64,000 nt of DNA from Geodermatophilus tzadiensis (GCF_003002915.1 NZ_PVTG01000011.1:62001-126000); one strand, 5' to 3'; numbered from the stretch's first letter, positions 45,607-54,603 are shown. Made by a program: numbers and translations. Notes: generated by a model not told the origin, from the sequence alone.

Positions 45607-46425
45607 GTGAGTGCCGCGCCCCCGCCCGCCGTCCTGCTCGACCTCGCGGTCGCCACCGCCCGGGAGGCGGCCGCGCTGATCGCCCGCGAGCGCGGGTCGG
45701 CCGCGGCCGCCGTCGACGTCAAGTCCAGCCCGACCGACGTCGTCACCGCCGTCGACACCGCCGCCGAGCGGCTGATCACCGGCCGGCTGCTCGAGGCGCG
45801 GCCCGACGACGGGTTGCTCGGCGAGGAGGGCGCCGACCGCCAGGGCACCAGCGGCGTGCGGTGGGTGGTCGACCCGATCGACGGGACGGTCAACTTCCTC
45901 TACGGGCTGCGCGGCTACGCCGTCTCCATCGCCGCCCAGGTCGACGGGTCGACCGTCGCCGGCGCGGTCCTCGACGTGCCCACCGGGGAGCTGTTCACCG
46001 CGACCGTCGGCGGTGGGGCCTACCTGTCGACGCCGGCCGAGCCGGAGCCGGTGCGCCTGGCCGGGAACCGGCCGGGGTCCCTCGGGCAGACGCTGGTGGC
46101 CACCGGCTTCGGCTACCGGGTGGAGCAGCGCCGCGCGCAGGGCGCCGTCGTGGCCGAGCTGCTCACCGAGGTGCGCGACATCCGCCGCCAGGGCTGCGCG
46201 TCCCTCGACCTGTGCTCGGTGGCCGCCGGGCGGGTGGACGCCTACTACGAGCTCGACCTCAAGCCGTGGGACCACGCGGCCGGCGCCCTGGTGGCCGCCG
46301 AGGCGGGGCTGGTCGTCACCGGCCTGCCCGGCCGGCCGTTCGCCGCGCCGATGGCCGTCGCCGTCCCCGAGACGGTCGCCGAGCCCTTCCTCGCGCTCCT
46401 CGACCGGCTCCACGGGGGCCGCTAG
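45607..46425 (+). CDS. suhB: Inositol monophosphatase family protein
   Basis: This 272-residue Mg2+-dependent phosphatase resembles inositol-1-phosphatases, which act late in inositol, phosphatidylinositol and mycothiol-related pathways. Metal-binding motifs are EEGAD, WVVDPIDGTVNFLYGL and, near the C-terminus, LKPWDHAAGALVAAEAG. The GTG at 45607 stands seven bases after CAGGAT and has no ribosome-binding site, suggesting a leaderless transcript. It is convergent with cei, overlapping by four bases at the stops. Confidence 0.94.
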   Translation: MSAAPPPAVLLDLAVATAREAAALIARERGSAAAAVDVKSSPTDVVTAVDTAAERLITGRLLEARPDDGLLGEEGADRQGTSGVRWVVDPIDGTVNFLYGLRGYAVSIAAQVDGSTVAGAVLDVPTGELFTATVGGGAYLSTPAEPEPVRLAGNRPGSLGQTLVATGFGYRVEQRRAQGAVVAELLTEVRDIRRQGCASLDLCSVAAGRVDAYYELDLKPWDHAAGALVAAEAGLVVTGLPGRPFAAPMAVAVPETVAEPFLALLDRLHGGR

Positions 46426-46958
46426 CAGGCGGCCTCGGCGCTGGCGATGGGGGTGAGGGTCGCCGCGACCTCCTCGGGCGAGGCCAGCCGGTCGAACTCC
46501 GGGCCGATCACCAGGTCGACGCGCGCGTCGGCCCGGGTGTCCTGGTAGCTGCCGGCGCCGGGCAGGAACAGCGCCAGGTAGGCGGCCGCCTCGCTGCCGG
46601 CCGGGCCGTAGCGCACCTCGCCCGGGCCGGTGACCTCCCGGTCGCTGGAGTCGTTGGCGATCTCCTCGACCACGAACCCGCGCTGCTGCAGCTCGGCGGC
46701 CACCGTCTGGGCCAGGCCCGCGGTGTCGGTGGCGTTGAAGACGCGCACCGCCAGCGTCGAGGGGTCCAGGGACGGCGGGGCGGCCTCGGCGGTGGCGCAG
46801 GCGGCGTCGGCGGCCTCCTCCCGCGCGCTGGCGTCGGAGAGCACCTTCCACCACACGCCGAGCGCGGCGAGGGCCAGCACGAGCAGGAAGACCAGCGGCG
46901 GGATCAGCCGGCGGTCCTTGCGGGGGCGCACCGGGGGCGTCTCGGTTGCCACGCTCAC
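46422..46958 (-). CDS. cei: LytR C-terminal domain envelope protein (Cei-like)
   Basis: This 178-residue protein has an N-terminal cytoplasmic tail, one membrane helix (about 20-42, LIPPLVFLLVLALAALGVWW), and an extracytoplasmic LytR_C domain starting LAVRVFNATDTAGLAQTVAAEL. In mycobacteria the protein in this position (Cei) supports cell-envelope integrity. It has the matching size and neighbours. The GTG at 46958 has a GGAGGA site upstream. The exact biochemical role is not known. Confidence 0.88.
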   Translation of the reverse strand: MSVATETPPVRPRKDRRLIPPLVFLLVLALAALGVWWKVLSDASAREEAADAACATAEAAPPSLDPSTLAVRVFNATDTAGLAQTVAAELQQRGFVVEEIANDSSDREVTGPGEVRYGPAGSEAAAYLALFLPGAGSYQDTRADARVDLVIGPEFDRLASPEEVAATLTPIASAEAAC

Positions 46959-47028
46959 GGTCGTCCTCCTCGCCGGCGGCCCGGCAGCTCTCGCCGGGTC
47001 GCGCGGATCCTACGGTCGGCCGCGGGGC

Positions 47029-48099
47029 TCAGAGGACACCGTCGTCGAGTGCGGCGCGTCCCCGCTCGACGCACGGGTCGATCCGGTCGGCGTACCCCGA
47101 GGTGTCCTTGCCGGCCATCGCCCCGGCGGCCGAGCGGGCGACGATGCCGGCCACGATCGCGGCGAACTTGAAGTAGGCGAACCCGACGTACCAGTGCAGG
47201 TCGGCCAGGTCCAGGCCGCTGCGCTCGGCGTAGCGCGCCGCGACCTCGGCGCGGGTGGGGAAGCCCTCGAGCGCCGTCACCGTGCTCTGCCCGGCGACGC
47301 TGGCCTCACCGGCCTCCGGCCAGTAGACGTGCAGCATCCCGAGGTCGGCCAGCGGGTCGCCCAGCGTCGACATCTCCCAGTCCAGGACCGCGCGGACGCC
47401 GCCGGGCCGGTCCGGGTCGAGCAGGCAGTTGTCGAGCCGGAAGTCGCCGTGCACGATCCCGGTCCGCTGGCCGGCCGGCACGGTCTCGGCCAGGCGGGCG
47501 GCGAGGGCGTCGAGGCCGGGGCGGTCGCGGTCCCGGGTGGCCTCCCACTGCTGGGTCCACCGGCGCACCTGGCGGGCCATGAAGCCCTCCGGCCGGCCGA
47601 AGTCGCCCAGCCCCACGGCCTCGGGGTCGACGGCGTGCAGGTCGGCCAGGACGTCGACCAGCCCCTCGCCCACCGCCCTGCGCTGGGCCGGCTCGTCGGC
47701 GTACCCGGCCGGGATGCGGTCGACGACGTGCAGCCCGAACACCCGCTCCATCACGTAGAACGGCGCCCCGAGGACGTCGGTGTCGGTGCACAGGTGCAGC
47801 GTCCGCGGCACCGGGACGGCGGTCGGGCCCAGCGCGCTGATCACCCGGTGCTCCCGGGCCATGTCGTGCGCCGTGGCCAGCACCGCGCCCGTCGGCGGGC
47901 GGCGCAGGATCACCGACTCCTCCGGCGCCCCGCCCGACGGCGTCACCACGTAGGTGAGGTTGGACATGCCCGCCGCGATGAGCTCGACGCTCACCTCGCG
48001 CCAGCGGTCGTCGCCCAGGACGGAGGCGAGGTACGGGCCGACGACGGCGGGATCGGCACCCACGGGACTCGACACGGGCCGCAGGGTAACCTCCGGCAC
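47029..48099 (-). CDS. APH-family phosphotransferase (acyl-CoA dehydrogenase-associated type)
   Basis: This 356-residue protein kinase-like fold of the APH/choline-kinase superfamily has a glycine-poor N-lobe (GMSNLTYVVT), VILRRPPTG for the nucleotide-binding lysine equivalent, the catalytic loop GIVHGDFRLDNCLLD and the metal motif AVLDWEMSTLGDPLADLG. Members of this branch occur with acyl-CoA dehydrogenases (ACAD10/11-like) and phosphorylate hydroxyacyl substrates in some organisms. Starts at 48099 (GGAGG site) or 48075 are possible. This gene is an insertion relative to the mycobacterial order between cei and DUF4193. Confidence 0.88.
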   Translation of the reverse strand: MPEVTLRPVSSPVGADPAVVGPYLASVLGDDRWREVSVELIAAGMSNLTYVVTPSGGAPEESVILRRPPTGAVLATAHDMAREHRVISALGPTAVPVPRTLHLCTDTDVLGAPFYVMERVFGLHVVDRIPAGYADEPAQRRAVGEGLVDVLADLHAVDPEAVGLGDFGRPEGFMARQVRRWTQQWEATRDRDRPGLDALAARLAETVPAGQRTGIVHGDFRLDNCLLDPDRPGGVRAVLDWEMSTLGDPLADLGMLHVYWPEAGEASVAGQSTVTALEGFPTRAEVAARYAERSGLDLADLHWYVGFAYFKFAAIVAGIVARSAAGAMAGKDTSGYADRIDPCVERGRAALDDGVL

Positions 48100-48372
48100 T
48101 CCGCCTCCCCACCTGCCCGTCCGGACCCCGTCGCGGAGCCCGTCGCGACTCCTCGTGTCTCCCGCGCGCGGGTGGGCACAAACCAGGGCCGCACGGCGTT
48201 GGGGGGCTGCCGGTCCCGCACCGGGCCGACTCCCGGGAGTCGGCGGGAGCGGGCGCCGGTCCCGGAACCCACGGCCGCCCCGGCGGCCGGACCGGACGGT
48301 GGCTCTCCCCGCCGCCGTCGCACGATGCGGGCGCGTTCCGCCCGCGAGAACCCCGGAGGAGGGGCACACCCC

Positions 48373-48675
48373 ATGGCCACCGACTACGACGCCCCGCGCC
48401 GCAACGAGGCCGACGAGCTCGGCGAGGACTCCCTCGAGGAGCTCAAGGCGCGGCGCGCCGAGGCGCAGTCCGCCTCGGTCGACGTCGACGAGACCGACTT
48501 CAACGAGAGCCTCGAGCTGCCCGGCGCGGACCTGTCCAACGAGGAGCTGACCGTCCGCGTGCTGCCCAAGCAGGAGGACGAGTTCACCTGCTCGCGCTGC
48601 TTCCTGGTGCAGCACCGCAGCCGGCTGGCGGCCACCAAGGGCGACCAGCTGTACTGCCGCGACTGCGCGGCCTGA
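48373..48675 (+). CDS. DUF4193 protein
   Basis: This 100-residue protein has an acidic, helical N-terminus (LGEDSLEELKARRAEAQSAS) and a C-terminal zinc-ribbon-like part with FTCSRCFLVQHRSRLA and YCRDCA. The family is very conserved in actinobacteria and its function is unknown. The ATG at 48373 follows GGAGGAGGGG. Its position near dut and cei matches Rv2699c in Mycobacterium tuberculosis. The dispersed repeat array starts exactly at its stop. Confidence 0.92.
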   Translation: MATDYDAPRRNEADELGEDSLEELKARRAEAQSASVDVDETDFNESLELPGADLSNEELTVRVLPKQEDEFTCSRCFLVQHRSRLAATKGDQLYCRDCAA

Positions 48676-48880
48676 AGAAGGGCCCCGCTGCCCCCCACGC
48701 CTCGCTGACGCTCGGCGCGGGGCCCTGCAGCGGGGCCGTTCCAGCACGTCACCGCGTGCGGGGCCCTGTAGAAGGGCCGTTCCAGCACGTCACCAGGTGC
48801 GGCGGGCCCTGCGAGGGGGCCGTTCCAGCACGTCACCACGCGCGGCGGGCCCCGTGGAGGGGCCGCTGCGGCACGTCACC
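48673..48880 (+). repeat. Dispersed repeat copy 5 with tandem tail array
   Basis: A full element starts at the DUF4193 TGA (outer stem CCCCGCTGC / GCAGCGGGG), followed by its tail CCGTTCCAGCACGTCACC. The tail unit is then repeated: CGTCACC ends fall at 48753, 48794, 48836 and 48880, giving four units with a 41-44 base period. Each unit includes GGGCCC, a short variable stem loop and GGGCCG. The last unit ends 13 bases before the next gene's ATG. Confidence 0.85.
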
Positions 48881-48893
48881 GGGAGGGCAGGCG

Positions 48894-49790
48894 ATGAGCG
48901 AGCACGGGGACCGCAGGGTCGCACCGCGGGACGTCCCGCCGCCGCGGCCGGTGCGGCCGGCCGCCGGCCCGGGGGAGACCCCGGCGGGCGGGCCGGCCTG
49001 GCTGGCGGAGGACTCCGGCCTGGGGCGGGCGGCGCGCGCCGTCGCCGACGCGGTGGCCGGGCTGCTGGGCAGCACGCCGGACGACGGGGCGCCCGACCGC
49101 GAGCGGCGCTCCGCGGCCGGCACCCTGCGCGACGTCCTCGGCGCGGTGGCCTCCGCGGCCGGCCGCCGGGGCGACGCACCGGCGGCCGCCGACGGCGAGG
49201 GCGGCCGGTCGCCGGGCGCCGTGCTCGGCGACCTGCTGGCCGCGGCGGCACCCCGGCTGCCCATCCGCGACGCCGCTCGCTTGCGGGCCGCCCACCCCGG
49301 GCGGACCGACGAGGAGATCGCCGACGCCCTCGTCACCCGGGCGTCCCGGCTCACCGCCGCCGTGGGCGCGGCCACCGGCGGCCTGTCGGCCGCCCACTGG
49401 TTCGCCCCGCCGTCGCTGGTGGCCCTGCCGCTGGAGCTCGGCGCCGAGACGGTGCTCGTGGCCGCCGTCGAGGTGGTGCTGCTCGGCGAGCTGCACGAGC
49501 TGGCCGGCCGCCCGGCGCCGGGCGACGCCCGTGAGCGGGCGCTGGCCTACCTCTCCAGCTGGACCCAGCAGCGCTCCGTCCAGGGCACCACGGAGCAGGG
49601 CGTCGGCGCGGTCCTGGGGACGGCGGGCTTCCGGGCGCTGCGGCGCCGGCTGTCCCGCCGGCTGGTGGGCAACGTCGGCTCGGCGGCACCGCTGCTGCTC
49701 GGCGCCGCGCTCGGCGGGCGGGGCAACCTCAAGTCCACCGAGACCCTCGCCCGCAGGGTCCGCACCGACCTCCGCCGCGCCGGCTCCTGA
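48894..49790 (+). CDS. Hypothetical membrane-associated protein
   Basis: This 298-residue protein has no recognised domain. The first 130 residues are Ala/Gly/Pro/Asp-rich with one helix ([24 protein letters not shown]). Two hydrophobic segments follow at about residues 155-210 ([17 protein letters not shown] and [13 protein letters not shown]), and a third near the C-terminus ([14 protein letters not shown]). The ATG at 48894 has a GGGAGG site. It stands where the mycobacterial order has a DUF3093 protein, but does not resemble it in length. The upstream tandem repeat array may affect its expression. Confidence 0.75.
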   Translation: MSEHGDRRVAPRDVPPPRPVRPAAGPGETPAGGPAWLAEDSGLGRAARAVADAVAGLLGSTPDDGAPDRERRSAAGTLRDVLGAVASAAGRRGDAPAAADGEGGRSPGAVLGDLLAAAAPRLPIRDAARLRAAHPGRTDEEIADALVTRASRLTAAVGAATGGLSAAHWFAPPSLVALPLELGAETVLVAAVEVVLLGELHELAGRPAPGDARERALAYLSSWTQQRSVQGTTEQGVGAVLGTAGFRALRRRLSRRLVGNVGSAAPLLLGAALGGRGNLKSTETLARRVRTDLRRAGS

Positions 49791-49827
49791 CCCCGCGGCC
49801 GGTCGGCCGGACCGCCCGCGGCGCCGT

Positions 49828-49843
49828 TAGGGTCGCCGTCGTG
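49828..49843 (+). promoter_or_regulatory. -10 hexamer for a leaderless dut start
   Basis: TAGGGT lies seven bases before the dut GTG and no ribosome-binding site is present, so transcription probably begins on the start codon. Confidence 0.5.
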
Positions 49844-50296
49844 GTCGACCCCCTCGAGGTCCCCGTCCGGCTCACCGCGGCGGGGGCCGAGCCCCCGCGG
49901 TACGCGCTGCCGGGCGACGCCGGCGCCGACCTGACCGTCACCGAGGACGTCGAGCTCGCCCCGCTCGGGCGGGCGCTGGTGGGCACCGGCGTGGCGGTGG
50001 CGATCCCGGAGGGCTACGCCGGGTTCGTGCACCCGCGCTCGGGCCTGGCCGTCCGGCACGGGGTCAGCGTGGTCAACGCCCCCGGCACCATCGACGCCGG
50101 CTACCGCGGGGAGATCAAGGTCAACCTGGTGAACCTCGACCCGACCACCCCGGTCACGCTGCGCCGCGGCGACCGGGTCGCCCAGCTGGTGGTGCAGCCG
50201 GTGGTGCGCGCCCGCTTCGTGACCGTCGAGGTGCTGCCGGAGAGCGTCCGCGGCGAGGCCGGGCACGGGTCCACCGGCGCGGGACAGGAGGCCTGA
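49841..50296 (+). CDS. dut: dUTP diphosphatase
   Basis: This 151-residue trimeric dUTPase removes dUTP and supplies dUMP for thymidylate synthesis. The conserved motifs are DAGADL (motif 1), PRSGLA (motif 2), [11 protein letters not shown] (motif 3), [10 protein letters not shown] (motif 4) and the GSTG tail (motif 5). The next gene starts one base after the stop, so it is coupled to the DUF3710 gene, the same order as in mycobacteria. Confidence 0.97.
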   Translation: MVDPLEVPVRLTAAGAEPPRYALPGDAGADLTVTEDVELAPLGRALVGTGVAVAIPEGYAGFVHPRSGLAVRHGVSVVNAPGTIDAGYRGEIKVNLVNLDPTTPVTLRRGDRVAQLVVQPVVRARFVTVEVLPESVRGEAGHGSTGAGQEA

Positions 50297-50297
50297 G

Positions 50298-51089
50298 ATG
50301 CCCTTCGGACGACGGCGCAACCGGATCGACCGCAGCCTGCGCGAGCGCGGCGTCCCGCCGGAGCCGCAGCACCGGGAGCGCGAGGTCGACGAGACCACCG
50401 GCCCCTACGACGCCGCCGACGTCCCCGACGACGGCACCGTGCGCGTCGACCTGGGCTCGCTGCGGCTGCCCGCCGTCCCGGGCACGGAGCTCCGGGTCGA
50501 CGTCAACCAGCAGCAGAAGGTCATCGGCGCGACGCTGCGCTACGGCGACTCGCTGCTGCAGGTCTCCGCCTTCGCCGCGCCGCGCGCCGCCGGGATCTGG
50601 GACGACGTCCGCGCCGACCTCGCCCGCGGCGCCTCGGGCCAGGGCGCCCGCCTGCAGGAGGTCGAGGGCCCGTTCGGCACCGAGCTCGCCGGCAGCATCG
50701 TGGTGACCCCGCCGGCCCAGCCCGGGGGCCCGCCGCCCAAGCCGGTCCGCCGCCCTGCCCGCTTCGTGGGCGTCGACGGCCCGCGCTGGTTCCTCCGCGG
50801 GATGATCAGCGGCCCGGCCGCCGAGACCCCCGAGGCCGCGGCGGTGCTCGAGGACGTGTTCCGCAAGGTCGTCGTCGTCCGGGGCACCGAGCCCATGCCC
50901 GTGCGTGAGCAGCTGCCACTGTCCCTGCCGCCGCAGGCCGCCGCGCAGCTCGCCCGCCAGCAGCAGGCCGGCCGGCCGGCCACGGCCCCGCCGCCGGCCA
51001 CGGCCCCGCCGCCGGCCACCGCCCCGCCGCCGGCCACCGCCCCGCCGCGCACCGGCCGGCACGCCGCACCGCCCGACCCCGCCGGGTGA
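50298..51089 (+). CDS. DUF3710 protein with C-terminal ATAPPP repeats
   Basis: This 263-residue protein of the actinobacterial DUF3710 family has the conserved core SLRLPAVPGTELRVDVNQQ, ATLRYGDSLLQVSAFAAPR and GPRWFLRGMISGPAA. Its function is unknown. The last 40 residues contain four ATAPPP repeats from an 18-base DNA unit. It is immediately downstream of dut and its stop overlaps the next GTG by four bases. Confidence 0.9.
   Translation: MPFGRRRNRIDRSLRERGVPPEPQHREREVDETTGPYDAADVPDDGTVRVDLGSLRLPAVPGTELRVDVNQQQKVIGATLRYGDSLLQVSAFAAPRAAGIWDDVRADLARGASGQGARLQEVEGPFGTELAGSIVVTPPAQPGGPPPKPVRRPARFVGVDGPRWFLRGMISGPAAETPEAAAVLEDVFRKVVVVRGTEPMPVREQLPLSLPPQAAAQLARQQQAGRPATAPPPATAPPPATAPPPATAPPRTGRHAAPPDPAG
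50979..51050 (+). repeat. 18-base tandem repeat in a coding sequence
   Basis: Four units of gccacsgccccgccgccg encode the ATAPPP repeats. The first two units are identical and the next two differ at a single base apiece or at the last unit's end. Such repeats may vary in number by slippage; the encoded tail is likely disordered. Confidence 0.8.
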
Positions 51090-51883
51090 GCGCCCCCGTC
51101 CCCGTCGCCTACGGCGGGCACCCCGACCAGTTCCTCGAGCTGACCCTGCCCGCCGGCGGCGGCCCCGCGCCCGTGGCCGTGGTGCTGCACGGCGGCTTCT
51201 GGCGCGCCGCGCGCGGGGTCGAGCTGGCCCGCCCGCTGGCGGCCGACCTCGCCGGCGCCGGCTGGGCGGCCGTGGCGGTGGAGTACCGCCGGGTCGGCAC
51301 CGGCGGCGGGTGGCCGGCCACCCTGGAGGACGTCGCCGCGGCGCTCGACGCGCTGCCCGGCCTGCCGGAGGCGGCCCGCCTCGACCTGACCGAGGTCGCC
51401 GTCGTCGGGCACTCCGCGGGCGGCCACCTCGCCGCGTGGGCCGCCGGGCGCGGCCGGTTGCCCGAGGGCGCGCCCGGCGCCGGCCCGCGGGTGCGGGTCA
51501 CCGCGGCGGTGCTGCAGGCCGGCGTCCTCGACCTCGTCCGCGCCGCCGACCAGCGGCTCGGGAACGGGGCGACCCAGGAGCTCCTCGGCGGCGAGCCCGG
51601 CGAGGTGCCCGACCGCTACGCCGTCGCCGACCCGGTACGGCTGCTGCCCACCGGCGCCGACGTGCTGTGCGTGCACGGCACCGGGGACGACGTCGTCCCC
51701 CTCGAGCAGTCCGAGCGGTACGCCGCGGCCGCCGGCGCGCTCGGTGACCGGGTGGCGGTGCAGCCCGTACCGGGCGGCCACATGGAGCTGATCGACCCCT
51801 CGGGTGAGCAGTGGGCACGGGCGAGGGAGTGGCTCGGGCGGCGCCGCGCCGGCCGTGGCGGCAGCACTACCCTGGAGCCGTGA
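51086..51883 (+). CDS. Alpha/beta hydrolase (kynurenine formamidase/BD-FAE-like)
   Basis: This 265-residue alpha/beta hydrolase has the oxyanion motif HGGFWRAARG, the nucleophile elbow VVGHSAGGHLAAW, Asp in HGTGDDVVP and His in PGGHMELID, so the catalytic triad is complete. The HGGFW motif is typical of kynurenine formamidase-like and carboxylesterase proteins; the substrate is unknown. The GTG at 51086 overlaps the DUF3710 stop. Confidence 0.9.
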   Translation: MSAPVPVAYGGHPDQFLELTLPAGGGPAPVAVVLHGGFWRAARGVELARPLAADLAGAGWAAVAVEYRRVGTGGGWPATLEDVAAALDALPGLPEAARLDLTEVAVVGHSAGGHLAAWAAGRGRLPEGAPGAGPRVRVTAAVLQAGVLDLVRAADQRLGNGATQELLGGEPGEVPDRYAVADPVRLLPTGADVLCVHGTGDDVVPLEQSERYAAAAGALGDRVAVQPVPGGHMELIDPSGEQWARAREWLGRRRAGRGGSTTLEP

Positions 51884-52257
51884 CACAGACGCGTCCCGGC
51901 GGCTGGCTCTCGCGCACGCTGCAGCGGCTGACCGCCGACGACTCCACCATCGACGCCGAGGAGCTGCGCGCCGAGGCCGACCGCGCCGGCTGCGAGCCGG
52001 TGAGCGCCTGCCGCAAGGGCGAGGTGGTCACCGTCACCGGGCGGCTGAAGTCGGTGGTCTACACCCCTCGCGAGACGGTGCCGACCCTGGAGGCCGAGCT
52101 GTTCGACGGCTCCGGCTCGGTCACCCTGGTCTGGCTGGGCCGGCGGCGCATCCCCGGCATCGAGCCGGGGCGCACGCTCACCGCCCGCGGCCGGTTCGGC
52201 AGCTTCGAGGGCCGCAAGGTCATCTACAACCCCTGGTACGAGCTGAGCGCGGGGTGA
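51880..52257 (+). CDS. OB-fold nucleic acid-binding protein
   Basis: This 125-residue protein has a single OB-fold domain similar to the RecG-like OB subdomain: VVTVTGRLKSVVYTPR, VPTLEAELFDGSGSVTLVWLG and LTARGRFGSFEGRKVIYNPWYEL. It may bind RNA or DNA; no enzymatic motif is seen. The GTG at 51880 overlaps the hydrolase stop and stands six bases after TACCCT, so an internal leaderless promoter is possible. The position matches Rv2694c. Confidence 0.88.
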   Translation: MTQTRPGGWLSRTLQRLTADDSTIDAEELRAEADRAGCEPVSACRKGEVVTVTGRLKSVVYTPRETVPTLEAELFDGSGSVTLVWLGRRRIPGIEPGRTLTARGRFGSFEGRKVIYNPWYELSAG

Positions 52258-53096
52258 CCCCGGCGGCCGACGACGACGGCCGGCGCGATCCGGGGGGAGC
52301 AGCACCGCACGACGAGCCCGAGGACGACCGGCCGCTCACCTTCGACCGGCACCTGGTCCTCGACCAGCTCGGCGGCTGGCGCGGCATGGTCGACGCCTCG
52401 CTGCCGACGATCGCCTTCATCGTCGCCAACGCCATCGGCGACCTGCGCACCGGCATCTGGAGCGCGCTGGGCGCCGCCGTCCTCGTCGTGCTGTTCCGGC
52501 TGGTCCGGCGCGAGAGCCTGCAGCAGGCGTTCAGCGGCCTGTTCGGCGTCGCCGTCGCGGTGGCCATCGCCGCGGCGTCCGGGCAGGCGCGCAACTACTT
52601 CGTGCCCGGGATCATCCGCAACGCGGTCATCGGCGTGGTGCTGCTGGGGTCGGTGCCGCTGCGCTGGCCGCTGGTCGGCGTCCTCGCCGAGTTCCTGGCC
52701 CCCAGCCACCTGGGCTCGATGGCCGCGCACTCGCTGCCGGGGCTGCGGCGGCGGGTGGACAGCGCGCGGGCGCGGCTGCACCACCGGCCGCCGCCCGAGC
52801 AGGCACCCGACGGCCGCCGGGTCGACCCGGAGCCCGAGCGGCACTGGCGCGACGACCCCCGGGTGGTGCGGGCCTACGGGTGGCTCACGGTCCTGTGGGC
52901 GCTGACGTTCCTGCTGCGGGTGGCGGTGCAGACGCCGCTGTACCTGGCGAACGAGGAGGACCTGCTCGGTGTCGCCTCGCTGGTGCTCGGCCTGCCGGTG
53001 ACCGCGGCCGCGCTGGCGGTCACCCTGTGGGTGGTCGCCCGGCTGCACCGCCACCGCGTGGCCACGGACGCCGGCGCCGCCCCGCCGCCGGACTGA
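52254..53096 (+). CDS. DUF3159 membrane protein
   Basis: This 280-residue inner-membrane protein of the DUF3159 family has five to six hydrophobic segments, with a conserved first part GGWRGMVDASLPTIAFIVAN and AVLVVLFRLVRRESLQQA. A soluble Pro/Arg-rich loop lies at about residues 165-200. Its function is unknown; the family occupies the same place next to trkA genes in mycobacteria. The GTG overlaps the OB-fold stop by four bases. It converges with the two trk genes. Confidence 0.9.
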   Translation: MTPAADDDGRRDPGGAAPHDEPEDDRPLTFDRHLVLDQLGGWRGMVDASLPTIAFIVANAIGDLRTGIWSALGAAVLVVLFRLVRRESLQQAFSGLFGVAVAVAIAAASGQARNYFVPGIIRNAVIGVVLLGSVPLRWPLVGVLAEFLAPSHLGSMAAHSLPGLRRRVDSARARLHHRPPPEQAPDGRRVDPEPERHWRDDPRVVRAYGWLTVLWALTFLLRVAVQTPLYLANEEDLLGVASLVLGLPVTAAALAVTLWVVARLHRHRVATDAGAAPPPD

Positions 53097-53102
53097 CCGG
53101 CG

Positions 53103-53768
53103 TCAGACGACGCTGGCGGAGAGCACCTGCTGCAGCTGCTCCTCGACGTCGGCGTGGGTGACGAACAGCAGCTCGTCGCCGACCTCGAGCGGCTCGTCGG
53201 GCGAGGGCGTGATCACCCGGTCGCCGCGCAGCAGCGCCGTCAGCACGGTCTCCCGCGGCAGCGGCACCTCGCCCAGCGGCCGGCCGGCCCACGGGGTGTC
53301 CTCGGCCAGGGTGATCTCCACCAGGTTGGCGGCGCCCTTGCGGAAGCTCATCAGCCGGACGACGTCGCCGACGGTCACCGCCTCCTCGACCAGCGCGGCG
53401 AGCACCCGCGGGGTGGAGACGGCGACGTCGACGCCCCAGGCCTCGGTGTAGAGCCACTCGTTGCGCGGGTCCTTGACCCGGGCGACGACGCGGTTGACCG
53501 CGAACTCGGTCTTGGCCAGCAGGGACACGACCAGGTTGGCCTTGTCGTCGCCGGTGGCGGCCACCACGACGTCGCAGGTGGCCAGCTGCGCCTCCTCGAG
53601 GGAGGACACCTCGCAGGCGTCGGCCTGCACCCACTCGGCCCCGGGCACCGCCCGGGTGCGCACCTTGCGGCCGTCCTTCTCGATGAGCATCACGGTGTGC
53701 CCGTTGCTGAGCAGCTCTCCGGCGATCGAGCGGCCGACCGCGCCGGCGCCGACGATGGCCACGCGCAT
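53103..53768 (-). CDS. trkA: TrkA-type K+ uptake regulator (CeoC)
   Basis: This 221-residue cytoplasmic RCK protein has an N-terminal NAD-binding domain (VAIVGAGAVGRSIA, TVMLIEKDGRKV) and a C-terminal TrkA_C domain. It gates a membrane Trk/Ktr K+ channel in response to NADH or nucleotides. It is the second of two adjacent trkA-like genes, overlapping by one base; the tandem corresponds to mycobacterial ceoB-ceoC. The membrane subunit is not in this window. Confidence 0.93.
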   Translation of the reverse strand: MRVAIVGAGAVGRSIAGELLSNGHTVMLIEKDGRKVRTRAVPGAEWVQADACEVSSLEEAQLATCDVVVAATGDDKANLVVSLLAKTEFAVNRVVARVKDPRNEWLYTEAWGVDVAVSTPRVLAALVEEAVTVGDVVRLMSFRKGAANLVEITLAEDTPWAGRPLGEVPLPRETVLTALLRGDRVITPSPDEPLEVGDELLFVTHADVEEQLQQVLSASVV

Positions 53769-54433
53769 CAGGCCCGCCCTCCCTCGGGGTGCTCGACCGT
53801 GGCGTGCACCCGGTCGGAGATCTCGTCGGTGGCCGCGACGACGAGCTGGTCGCCGTCCTGCAGCACGGTGGCGGCCGAGGGCAGCTGGGCCTCGCCGAAG
53901 CGGACCAGCCAGGCCGCCCGGGCGCCGGAGGCGGCCTCGAGCTCGGCGAGCTTGCGGCCCACCCAGCCGTCGGTGACGGTCACCCGCATCAGCAGCACCC
54001 GGCCGGTGGGCTCGCGCCAGATCTCGCTGACCTTGACCGAGAGCAGCTCGCGCAGCAGCCGGTTCACCGTCCACGGCACCGTGGCCACGCTCGGGATGCC
54101 CATCCGCTCGAACACCTCGGCGCGCTTGGAGTCGTAGATCCGCGCCACGACGTGCTGGACGCCGAACGTCTCCCGCGCCACCCGGGCGCTGATGATGTTG
54201 GAGTTGTCGCCACTGCTGACCGCGGCGAATGCGCCGGCGGAGTCGATGCCCGCGTCGAGGAGGGTCTGCCGGTCGAAGCCCAGGCCGGTGACCTGGCGGC
54301 CGGTGAACTCCGGCCCCAGCCGGCGGAAGGCCTCGGGGTCCTGGTCGATCACCGCGACGCTGTGGCCGATCTGCTCCAGCCGCCGCGCGATGGCCGAGCC
54401 GACACGGCCGCAGCCCATGACGACCACGTGCAC
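53768..54433 (-). CDS. trkA: TrkA-type K+ uptake regulator (CeoB)
   Basis: This 221-residue RCK protein has VVVMGCGRVGSAIARRL for NAD binding, SVAVIDQDPEAFRRLG, and a C-terminal TrkA_C domain. The two Trk proteins probably form a hetero-oligomer regulating a shared potassium transporter. The GTG at 54433 is preceded by GGGGAG. It is divergent from the APC permease gene, which starts 168 bases away. Confidence 0.93.
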   Translation of the reverse strand: MHVVVMGCGRVGSAIARRLEQIGHSVAVIDQDPEAFRRLGPEFTGRQVTGLGFDRQTLLDAGIDSAGAFAAVSSGDNSNIISARVARETFGVQHVVARIYDSKRAEVFERMGIPSVATVPWTVNRLLRELLSVKVSEIWREPTGRVLLMRVTVTDGWVGRKLAELEAASGARAAWLVRFGEAQLPSAATVLQDGDQLVVAATDEISDRVHATVEHPEGGRA

Positions 54434-54587
54434 GTGTGCTCCCCGAGTCGTCGTCGCGGGCGCCTGCGGCCCGCGTACCGGGCGCGAAGCTACACCCGCA
54501 CGGCCGCGGTCCGGGGACCGTGCCGGACGCCACACACCCGCGGGGAGGACCCGCTCCTGGGTGGCGGCGACCGGTGCCCGGCGTCCG

Positions 54588-54603
54588 TACCATCGCCGCC
54601 GTG
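54588..54603 (+). promoter_or_regulatory. -10 hexamer for a leaderless permease start
   Basis: TACCAT lies seven bases before the APC permease GTG with no ribosome-binding site between, so a leaderless transcript is likely. Confidence 0.5.

Noticed and set aside
48673..48880. CRISPR array
   Set aside because: The units are tandem without distinct unique spacers of constant length, are GC-rich hairpins, and there are no cas genes.
50979..51050. Mobile or regulatory DNA repeat
   Set aside because: The 18-base period is a multiple of three and encodes ATAPPP in frame, so it is a coding low-complexity tail.
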